Shown piece after piece: positions 14,456 to 20,608 of a DNA stretch of 20,608 nt. Source of the stretch: Burkholderiaceae bacterium (lineage in GTDB: Bacteria; Pseudomonadota; Gammaproteobacteria; Burkholderiales; Burkholderiaceae); contig CANGWT010000009.1 of NCBI GenBank assembly GCA_947457745.1, positions 1 through 20,608 on the forward strand, read 5' to 3'. Position 1 is the stretch's first letter. Every line of letters starts with the position of its first letter. Made by a program: the position numbers and the translations under genes. The notes under the pieces were generated by a model, which searched no databases, was not told the origin of the DNA, and worked only from the letters and a program-made list of their open reading frames with translations.

Positions 14456-16888
14456 TCAATGCTTCAAGACCTCTCCGGTAGAAAGCTTTTCATTCGCTTT
14501 ACTAGCTTCAGCAGCCTTTTTAGCAAGCTCTTCTGGCGTTGGATCAGACAAAGCAACTGGTTTTCGCTCCAAAGCCAACTCCAAAACTTTATCGATCCAT
14601 CGCACCGGCACGATTTCAATTGCATTCTTGACGTTATCAGGAATATCAATTAAATCTTTCACGTTTTCCTCCGGAATCAATGCAAGCTTGATGCCACCGC
14701 GATGCGCTGCCAATAGCTTCTCTTTTAAACCGCCAATCGGAAGCACCTCGCCGCGCAAGGTAATCTCACCTGTCATCGCCACATCCGAACGGATTGGAAT
14801 GCCCGTAAAAACAGATACCAAGGCAGTTGTGATTGCGATACCAGCTGAAGGCCCATCTTTCGGGGTCGCACCATCAGGGAAGTGAATGTGAATATCCTTC
14901 TTCTCAAATGCCTCGTCAGTAATACCTAGAGCTCTTGCACGTGAGCGCACCACAGTTTTTGCCGCTTCCACAGACTCCTTCATGACATCGCCAATAGAGC
15001 CCGTGCGGGTAATAACACCTTTACCGGGCATCACTGCTGCTTCAATGGTGAGTAGATCACCACCAACTTCAGTCCAAGCCAGGCCAGTTACTTGGCCAAC
15101 TTGATTCTCTTTTGCTGCAAGACCAAAGTCATACATCTTCACAGACAGGAACTTCTCTAGGTTGTCAGCATTTACAGTAATTGGAGCGGCTTCTTTTTTC
15201 AGGAGCAGCAACTTCACCACCTTACGACAAATCTTGCTGATTTCTCGCTCCAAGGACCGAACACCAGCTTCACGAGTGTAATAACGAATCATGCTGCGAA
15301 CAGCAGACTCCTCGATCTTCAATTCATCTTTCTTTAGGCCATTATTCTTAATCTGTTTAGGGATCAAGTAATTGGTAGCAATGCTGGTCTTCTCATCTTC
15401 TGTATAACCAGCAAGACGAATAATTTCCAAGCGATCTAATAGTGGGCCAGGAATATTCAATGAGTTTGATGTAGCAACAAACATCACATCGGAGAGATCA
15501 AAATCAACTTCAACATAGTGATCCTGGAATGTATGATTCTGCTCAGGATCTAAGACCTCTAGCAAGGCACTCGCGGGATCTCCGCGGAAATCCATACCCA
15601 TCTTGTCGACTTCATCTAAGAGAAATAAAGGATTACGCACACCTACTTTAGTCAAGCTAGACAGAATCTTGCCTGGCATGGAACCAATATAGGTGCGACG
15701 ATGCCCCCGAATTTCAGATTCATCACGTACGCCACCCAATGCCATACGCACAAACTTGCGGTTTGTTGCGCGGGCAATCGATTGACCTAGGGAAGTTTTA
15801 CCAACTCCTGGGGGGCCCACTAAGCAGAGAATTGGGGCCTTGACACGATCAACCCGTTGTTGAACCGCGAGATATTCCAAAATACGCTCTTTAACTTTAT
15901 CAAGACCGTAGTGATCTTCATCCAATACTTTTTCAGCATTCGTCAAATCATTATTGATCTTGGTTTTCTTCTTCCACGGAAGCGTCACCAAGGTATCAAT
16001 GAAGTTACGAATCACTGTCGCTTCAGCAGACATTGGTGACATCAACTTCAGTTTCTTCAGTTCAGACTCAGCCTTTTTAAGAGCTTCCTTAGGCATGCGA
16101 GCAGCTTTAATGCGCTTCTCGAGTTCCTCGAGATCAGCGCCCTCTTCACCCTCACCTAATTCTTTTTGAATGGCTTTGACTTGTTCGTTCAAGTAGTACT
16201 CGCGCTGACTCTTTTCCATCTGACGCTTTACACGTCCACGAATACGCTTCTCAACTTGCAAAATATCGATCTCGCTCTCAAGATCAGCCAAAAGACTTTC
16301 AAGACGCTGCACTACATCAGCCATCTCCAGCAAACGTTGCTTTTGCTCAAGCTTTACTGGCAGATGTGCGCAAATCGTATCCGCCAAACGGCTTGGATCA
16401 TCAATACCACCTAATGAGGAGAGAATTTCTTGAGGTACTTTTTTGTTCAACTTTACGTACTGATCAAACTGCGCCATGATGGCGCGACGTAATGCCTCAG
16501 TCTCGTGAGCGTCCAATGAGGACATTGCTGTTGGGGTAGCTTCGCAGGAAAAGTAACCTTGACTATCTTCCACTTGGCTAACTTCAGCGCGTTGAACACC
16601 TTCAACCAATACTTTCACTGTACCGTCAGGCAACTTAAGCATCTGCAGAATGTTGGCAATGCAGCCAACATCGTAGAGGTCCTCTACGCTAGGCTCATCT
16701 TTCGCTGCAGTCTTTTGTGCCACTAAAAGCACATTCTTGCCAGTTTCCATGGCCGCTTCTAAGGCTTTGATGGATTTTGGACGCCCCACAAACAATGGAA
16801 TCACCATATGAGGAAATACCACTACATCCCTTAATGGGAGCAGTGGCAGTTGAATAGGTTCAGAGGGTAGTAATAAGTGGCCAGGCAT
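14456..16888 (-). CDS. lon: Lon ATP-dependent protease
   Basis: Lon is the cytoplasmic AAA+ serine protease that removes misfolded proteins and short-lived regulators, and is induced by heat in proteobacteria. The 810 residues follow the LonA plan. The N-terminal substrate-recognition domain begins at LPLLPLRDVVVFPHMVIPLFVG. A charged coiled-coil region around 200-280 follows, then the AAA+ module with Walker A GPPGVGKTS, the arginine-rich IRGHRRTYIGSMPG segment and Walker B FLLDEVDK. The C-terminal protease domain has the catalytic dyad Ser681 (DGPSAG) and Lys724 (GGLKEKLLAA). A Lys/Glu/Ala-rich tail of about 35 residues follows, making it about 26 residues longer than E. coli Lon. Translation is well marked: GGAGG nine bases before ATG. 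It lies downstream of clpX, as in many proteobacteria, but across a 178-bp gap with its own signals. Confidence 0.98.
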   Translation of the reverse strand: MPGHLLLPSEPIQLPLLPLRDVVVFPHMVIPLFVGRPKSIKALEAAMETGKNVLLVAQKTAAKDEPSVEDLYDVGCIANILQMLKLPDGTVKVLVEGVQRAEVSQVEDSQGYFSCEATPTAMSSLDAHETEALRRAIMAQFDQYVKLNKKVPQEILSSLGGIDDPSRLADTICAHLPVKLEQKQRLLEMADVVQRLESLLADLESEIDILQVEKRIRGRVKRQMEKSQREYYLNEQVKAIQKELGEGEEGADLEELEKRIKAARMPKEALKKAESELKKLKLMSPMSAEATVIRNFIDTLVTLPWKKKTKINNDLTNAEKVLDEDHYGLDKVKERILEYLAVQQRVDRVKAPILCLVGPPGVGKTSLGQSIARATNRKFVRMALGGVRDESEIRGHRRTYIGSMPGKILSSLTKVGVRNPLFLLDEVDKMGMDFRGDPASALLEVLDPEQNHTFQDHYVEVDFDLSDVMFVATSNSLNIPGPLLDRLEIIRLAGYTEDEKTSIATNYLIPKQIKNNGLKKDELKIEESAVRSMIRYYTREAGVRSLEREISKICRKVVKLLLLKKEAAPITVNADNLEKFLSVKMYDFGLAAKENQVGQVTGLAWTEVGGDLLTIEAAVMPGKGVITRTGSIGDVMKESVEAAKTVVRSRARALGITDEAFEKKDIHIHFPDGATPKDGPSAGIAITTALVSVFTGIPIRSDVAMTGEITLRGEVLPIGGLKEKLLAAHRGGIKLALIPEENVKDLIDIPDNVKNAIEIVPVRWIDKVLELALERKPVALSDPTPEELAKKAAEASKANEKLSTGEVLKH

Positions 16889-16928
16889 GGGGCAATTCCT
16901 CCAAAATAGTCATTCCGTAAAAATCTCT

Positions 16929-16953
16929 AAAAAAGCCGTACCACTAGATACGG
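16929..16953 (-). terminator. Terminator or attenuator-like hairpin in the lon leader
   Basis: On the minus strand CCGTATC-TAGT-GGTACGG can fold as a seven-pair stem (one G-U) with a tetraloop and is followed by CTTTTTT, the form of an intrinsic terminator. It ends 40 bp before the lon ATG and 114 bp after the clpX stop. It could end clpX transcripts, or act inside the lon leader if lon transcription starts upstream of it. Confidence 0.55.
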
Positions 16954-16980
16954 ACAATATTTAGGAACAGGATACTACCT

Positions 16981-17008
16981 ATGTGGGTGCCGCCTAGCGA
17001 AAAACAAG
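16981..17008 (-). promoter_or_regulatory. Possible sigma32 (heat-shock) promoter of lon
   Basis: On the minus strand CTTGTT (17008-17003) is followed after 15 bp by CCCACAT (16987-16981). The E. coli sigma32 consensus is CTTGAA, about 13-17 bp, CCCCAT. Both halves differ by small changes. lon is a classical heat-shock gene, which raises the prior. Initiation would give a leader of about 85-90 nt containing the hairpin at 16929-16953. Confidence 0.35.
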
Positions 17009-17031
17009 GGGGAAATATGCAAAAAGTGAGT

Positions 17032-17052
17032 AAAAATCTACTGAAAACAGTA
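17032..17052 (-). terminator. Weak terminator-like hairpin after clpX
   Basis: On the minus strand TACTG-TTTT-CAGTA forms a 5-bp stem (two G-C pairs) followed by GATTTTT, 14 bp after the clpX stop. The stem is short, so termination would be inefficient and some read-through into lon is likely. Confidence 0.3.
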
Positions 17053-17066
17053 AAAAGTAGCAAAAA

Positions 17067-18428
17067 TTAGGCTTTTTTACTCAATTCTGTAGATTCTTCA
17101 CCTTGCTTGTAGACCAAGATGGGCTTGCCACCCTCAGCAATAGCACTTTCATCAATGACAACCTTTTGAACATTCTTCAAAGATGGTAGGTCATACATTA
17201 CATCCATGAGGGATCCCTCAAGAATAGAGCGAAGGCCGCGAGCGCCAGTTTTTCGGGCAATAGCTTTCTTAGCAATGGCTGACAAAGCTGCTGGGCGAAC
17301 TTCAAGCTCAGAGCCCTCCATTGTTAATAGTGCCTGGTATTGCTTAACCAAGGCATTCTTGGGCTCAGTCAAGATCTGAATTAAAGCAGTTTCATCCAAT
17401 TGCGCCAAAGTAGCTACCACCGGCAAACGACCAATCAATTCGGGAATGAGGCCGAACTTAATGAGATCTTCAGGCTCCACTTCAATTAAGAGGTCACTAA
17501 CACCGCGATCATCTTTGCCTGGAACAGTTGCATTAAATCCAATACCAGTCTTCGCAGTGCGTTGCTGAATGACCTTCTCAAGACCATCAAACGCTCCGCC
17601 ACAAATAAACAAAATATTGGTTGTGTCGACTTGTAAGAAATCTTGGTTTGGATGCTTACGGCCACCTTGTGGGGGCACAGAAGCCATGGTGCCCTCAACT
17701 AGCTTTAACAACGCTTGTTGGACACCCTCACCCGATACATCACGCGTAATGGATGGGTTATCTGACTTACGAGAGATCTTATCGATCTCATCGATATAAA
17801 CAATTCCGCGCTGGGCTTTTTCTACGTTGTAGTCACAAGCCTGTAACAGCTTTTGAATAATGTTCTCCACATCTTCACCAACATAACCGGCCTCAGTCAA
17901 TGTGGTTGCATCAGCCATCACAAAAGGCACATCCAACATACGCGCTAAAGTCTGAGCTAACAATGTTTTACCAGAGCCAGTTGGGCCGATCAGCAAAATA
18001 TTGCTCTTGGCCAATTCAACGCCATCGACCATAGCCTTAGCAGGAATCTTAGATTCCTTTTTATCAGCAGCTTCAATAGCCTTACCGTCTTTATCTAGCT
18101 TCTCTTTTTTTGGCTTTGGCAAATACTGTAAGCGTTTGTAGTGGTTATAAACCGCTACCGCCAAAGTCTTCTTAGCATGATCCTGGCCAATCACATATTG
18201 ATCTAAGTTCTCACGAATCTGATGGGGTATTGGCAGTGAATCATCGCCCTCAAGCTTGGGTAGCTTTGACAACTCTTCTTGAATAATGTCTGTACAGAGA
18301 TCAATACACTCATCGCAAATAAATACGGATGGACCAGCAATCAGTTTTTTAACTTCATGCTGACTCTTGCCGCAAAAAGAGCAGTACAGAACTTTGTCTG
18401 CGCTAGTAGTAGTGTTGATATCGCTCAA
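17067..18428 (-). CDS. clpX: ATP-dependent unfoldase ClpX, ClpP partner
   Basis: ClpX recognises, unfolds and feeds substrates, including SsrA-tagged chains, into ClpP. The order is standard. The N-terminal zinc-binding domain uses CSFC at 16-19 and CDEC at 38-41. The AAA+ large domain has Walker A GPTGSGKT (148-155), pore loop GYVG (181-184), Walker B YIDEID (211-216), the ClpP-docking IGF loop (296-298) and the ELIGRLP arginine segment; a C-terminal small domain follows. At 453 residues it exceeds E. coli ClpX (424), mainly through a Lys-rich insert around 103-135 just before DGVELAKSNILL. The start appears to be TTG: only ATT and then a stop codon lie upstream in frame, and the next ATG is beyond the zinc domain. 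No clear Shine-Dalgarno precedes it. It follows clpP by 26 bp, so it is probably co-transcribed and coupled. Confidence 0.97.
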   Translation of the reverse strand: MSDINTTTSADKVLYCSFCGKSQHEVKKLIAGPSVFICDECIDLCTDIIQEELSKLPKLEGDDSLPIPHQIRENLDQYVIGQDHAKKTLAVAVYNHYKRLQYLPKPKKEKLDKDGKAIEAADKKESKIPAKAMVDGVELAKSNILLIGPTGSGKTLLAQTLARMLDVPFVMADATTLTEAGYVGEDVENIIQKLLQACDYNVEKAQRGIVYIDEIDKISRKSDNPSITRDVSGEGVQQALLKLVEGTMASVPPQGGRKHPNQDFLQVDTTNILFICGGAFDGLEKVIQQRTAKTGIGFNATVPGKDDRGVSDLLIEVEPEDLIKFGLIPELIGRLPVVATLAQLDETALIQILTEPKNALVKQYQALLTMEGSELEVRPAALSAIAKKAIARKTGARGLRSILEGSLMDVMYDLPSLKNVQKVVIDESAIAEGGKPILVYKQGEESTELSKKA

Positions 18429-18454
18429 AATGGTTGTCTAAAAAGAAATTCGAA

Positions 18455-19084
18455 TTAAGGGCGCTTATCGATAACTTTATCGATCAAGCCATACTCTTGA
18501 GCCTGGTCTGCAGACATGAAGTTATCACGATCAGTATCTTTAGCAATTGTTTCTATCGTTTGACCTGTACGATCAGACAAAATCTTATTCAAGCGCTCCC
18601 GTAAATAGAGAATTTCACGAGCCTGAATTTCAATGTCTGAAGCTTGGCCACGTGCACCACCTAATGGCTGATGAATCATCACGCGTGAGTTAGGCAAGGC
18701 GTAGCGCTTGCCCTTCTCACCAGCACATAACAAGAATGCACCCATGCTGGCAGCCATACCCATACATAAAGTGCTCACATGCGGTTTGATGAACTGCATG
18801 GTGTCGTAGATTGCTAAACCAGCTGATACGGAACCACCAGGAGAGTTGATATACAGAGAAATTTCTTTATCTGGATTCTCGCTCTCGAGGAATAACAACT
18901 GGGCAATCACTAAGTTTGCGGTTTGATCATTTACTTCACCAACCAAGAAAACAACGCGTTCTTTAAGTAAACGAGAGTAGATGTCATAGGCCCTCTCACC
19001 TCGACCAGAGGTTTCAATGACCATTGGAACTAAACCCAAACCTTTGGGCTCTAGATTCTCAGACTGGAAATGATTCTGGTTCAT
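18455..19084 (-). CDS. clpP: ClpP serine protease subunit
   Basis: ClpP forms the tetradecameric proteolytic barrel that works with ClpX (and ClpA where present). The 209 residues match the family (207 in E. coli). The catalytic triad is complete: Ser113 in GMAASMG, His138 in SRVMIHQP, and Asp187 in DTDRDNF. The substrate-binding and oligomerisation segment SPGGSVSAGL (81-90) and the handle-helix region around 150-170 are intact. The first 20 or so residues probably form a propeptide, since the mature form in other bacteria begins near PMVIETSGRGER. The ATG has AAGG ten bases upstream. It sits 28 bp after tig and 26 bp before clpX, with no room for separate promoters, so tig-clpP-clpX looks like one unit. 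Confidence 0.98.
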   Translation of the reverse strand: MNQNHFQSENLEPKGLGLVPMVIETSGRGERAYDIYSRLLKERVVFLVGEVNDQTANLVIAQLLFLESENPDKEISLYINSPGGSVSAGLAIYDTMQFIKPHVSTLCMGMAASMGAFLLCAGEKGKRYALPNSRVMIHQPLGGARGQASDIEIQAREILYLRERLNKILSDRTGQTIETIAKDTDRDNFMSADQAQEYGLIDKVIDKRP

Positions 19085-19112
19085 GTGATCAGACCTTTAT
19101 TTAATGAATGTA

Positions 19113-20450
19113 TTAGCTGAGTTTGCTGAGTTCTTCGAAGGTAACTGCTTTATCAATCACTTTAGCTTGGGAAGTGAAATACTTGATCACATTATCTTCA
19201 AGAACTAAATTCTCGATATCCTTGAGGCGACTAGGATTGCTGTAGAACCAACGAACCACCTCTTTTGGATCTTCATAAGTAGCCGCTTGCTCATCAATCT
19301 CCGCTTTAATTTGATCTGCAGTAGCAGCTAAATTCTGTTGTTTCACCAAGTCGCTCAAAATTAAACCAAGGCGAACACGCTTGAGGGCTTGCTCAGCAAA
19401 CATCTCAGCAGGAATTGGGGCATCTTTAGCATTTGGAATACCCCGCTGTATCAAGTCTTGACGTGCAGACTCCACTAAACGCTCTTGCTCTTGAGCAACT
19501 AAAGACTTGGGTGCATCTAGTTCGCAAATACTGTTGAGCTTCTCCATGACTTGACCTTTTAATAAGGAAGTAATGCGACGCTTGGTTTCACGATCTAAAT
19601 TCTCTTTGACTTCTTCACGCATCTTGGCAACGCCACCCTCGGTAACGCCTAAGGACAATGCGAACGCATCATCAACTGCTGGTAGGTGTGCCCAATTGAC
19701 TGACTTCACGGTGATGGTGAAATCAGCAGTTTTACCGGCAACATCTTTACCGTGGTAATCCGCTGGGAAGCTTAATGGGAAAGTTTTACTATCACCTGAT
19801 TTAAGTCCCAATGTAGCAGCTTCAAATTCTGGGAGCATGCGGCCTTCGCCGAGCACGTATTCAAAATTTTCCGCTTTACCGCCAGCAAATTCAACGCCAT
19901 CGATCTTGCCAACAAAGTCAATAACCACTTGGTCGCCGGCTTGCGCAGCTGTATTCGCACCGCCATCACCATGAGCACCGGCGTCGCCGCGTGGATGGTA
20001 ATGGACCTGTTGCTTGCGCAATACATCCAGTGCACGATCAATCTCTGCATCGGAGATATCCGTTGTGTACTTAGTTACTTCTGCTTTGCTGAAATCGCCA
20101 ATCTTCACCTCTGGCAAAACTTCAAAGTAAGCATCAAACACGATTTTGTCTGCGTTTAATTCTGATTTGGGATCGAGACGTGGTTGACCAGCCAGTAGAA
20201 TTTTTTCTTTTTGAGCCAGATCATAGAATAGTTCAGAGGCTTTATCGAACTGAAGTTCAAAATCGACTTGCATGCCGTATTGCTTTTCAACCATGGTCTT
20301 AGGAACTTTGCCTGGCCGAAAGCCTGGGGCTTTCATGGTTTTACCCAATTTAGTCAAACGGTCTTCTCTTGCCTTGGCCAAATCGGCACGGGCAAACTCT
20401 AAGGTCACTTTGCGGTCTAACTGACCTAAATTTTCTATCTGCACAGCCAT
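19113..20450 (-). CDS. tig: Trigger factor, ribosome-associated chaperone and prolyl isomerase
   Basis: Trigger factor binds ribosomal protein L23 at the exit tunnel and shields nascent chains. The N-terminal ribosome-binding domain carries the signature GFRPGKVP (43-50) in its docking loop. The FKBP-type isomerase domain spans about 172-255 (DQVVIDFVGKIDGVEFAGG, then LPEFEAA), and the C-terminal chaperone arms extend to residue 445. E. coli has 432; the difference lies largely in a Gly/Ala/His/Asp-rich stretch around residues 152-172, between the two domains. The start ATG follows the GA-rich AAGAGACGAG and matches the usual N-terminal MAVQIENL. It is the first protein gene of the tig-clpP-clpX cluster and lies 57 bp downstream of tRNA-Leu; I see only a CATAAT hexamer (20480-20475) without a -35 between them, so its main promoter may be upstream of the tRNA. 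Confidence 0.97.
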   Translation of the reverse strand: MAVQIENLGQLDRKVTLEFARADLAKAREDRLTKLGKTMKAPGFRPGKVPKTMVEKQYGMQVDFELQFDKASELFYDLAQKEKILLAGQPRLDPKSELNADKIVFDAYFEVLPEVKIGDFSKAEVTKYTTDISDAEIDRALDVLRKQQVHYHPRGDAGAHGDGGANTAAQAGDQVVIDFVGKIDGVEFAGGKAENFEYVLGEGRMLPEFEAATLGLKSGDSKTFPLSFPADYHGKDVAGKTADFTITVKSVNWAHLPAVDDAFALSLGVTEGGVAKMREEVKENLDRETKRRITSLLKGQVMEKLNSICELDAPKSLVAQEQERLVESARQDLIQRGIPNAKDAPIPAEMFAEQALKRVRLGLILSDLVKQQNLAATADQIKAEIDEQAATYEDPKEVVRWFYSNPSRLKDIENLVLEDNVIKYFTSQAKVIDKAVTFEELSKLS

Positions 20451-20507
20451 TCTCGTCTCTTAATTGAAAATCGGATTATGTGAAGCCCAAGCCAAGTAGC
20501 TATCTTG

Positions 20508-20594
20508 TGGTGCGAGGAGGGGGACTCGAACCCCCACACCATTGCTGGCGTCAGGACCTAAACCTGGTGCGTCTACCAATTTCGCCATCCTCGC
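20508..20594 (-). tRNA. tRNA-Leu (anticodon UAG)
   Basis: A complete 87-nt class II tRNA with encoded CCA. The acceptor stem pairs GCGAGGA with TCCTCGC, the D arm contains AAATTGGTAGAC, the loop TTTAGGT gives anticodon UAG (leucine, CUA family), a long variable arm follows, and the T arm contains GGGTTCGAGTCCC. Base pair 27-43 of the anticodon stem appears as C-A rather than C-G. It lies just upstream of tig on the same strand; no clear terminator separates them. Confidence 0.97.
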
Positions 20595-20608
20595 GCGAAT
20601 TCCGCAAA

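Noticed and set aside
20475..20503. Promoter for tig between tRNA-Leu and tig (CATAAT)
   Set aside because: The -10-like hexamer has no acceptable -35 at 16-18 bp, so I cannot support a separate promoter.
1..20608. Defence system, prophage, transposon, CRISPR array or biosynthetic cluster
   Set aside because: All genes are recognised core functions in conserved order; no repeats, integrases, transposases or atypical composition were seen.

Overview
The window looks like a core chromosomal segment of a freshwater betaproteobacterium of the Burkholderiales, most likely Polynucleobacter or a close relative. This rests on protein character, the pyrG-kdsA-eno order, the moderate GC content (judged by eye), and recognition of the families; no database search was run. 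Almost everything is housekeeping. I see no insertion sequence, phage gene, CRISPR array, toxin-antitoxin pair or foreign-looking island.

Layout. 1-3453 (minus): pyrG, kdsA and eno (eno cut by the left edge) form a compact transcription unit for CTP, Kdo-8-phosphate and phosphoenolpyruvate metabolism. 3454-3837: a divergent 384-bp regulatory gap with a pyrG promoter candidate and, before acnB, a perfect 14-bp palindrome that looks like an operator. 3838-6423 (plus): acnB, ending at a bidirectional terminator shared with the convergent unit on the right. 6498-12015 (minus): a YbbA/LolD-type ABC ATPase, purL (one-chain FGAM synthetase) and a short spermidine-synthase-like protein that overlaps the end of purL. 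12040-12690 (plus): a TesA-type secreted SGNH esterase, divergent from the ATPase as ybbA and tesA are in Escherichia coli. 12692-14158 (minus): a PpiD-like inner-membrane chaperone that appears to lack its parvulin domain. 14263-14338 (minus): tRNA-Val(UAC). 14456-20450 (minus, transcribed right to left): tig, clpP, clpX, lon, the classical protein quality-control cluster. 20508-20594 (minus): tRNA-Leu(UAG).

How the genes fit together. The right half is a proteostasis block: trigger factor meets nascent chains, ClpXP and Lon degrade or unfold cytoplasmic proteins, and PpiD attends proteins leaving the Sec translocon. The left half is central metabolism: glycolysis, TCA cycle, pyrimidine and purine synthesis, and an LPS sugar. 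The most useful small-scale observations are the parvulin-less PpiD, the palindrome before acnB, a ppiD terminator nested inside tesA, a TTG start for clpX without a clear Shine-Dalgarno, a TATAAT box that would make purL leaderless, and a heat-shock-like promoter plus terminator-like hairpin in the lon leader. I found no convincing undescribed multi-gene system.
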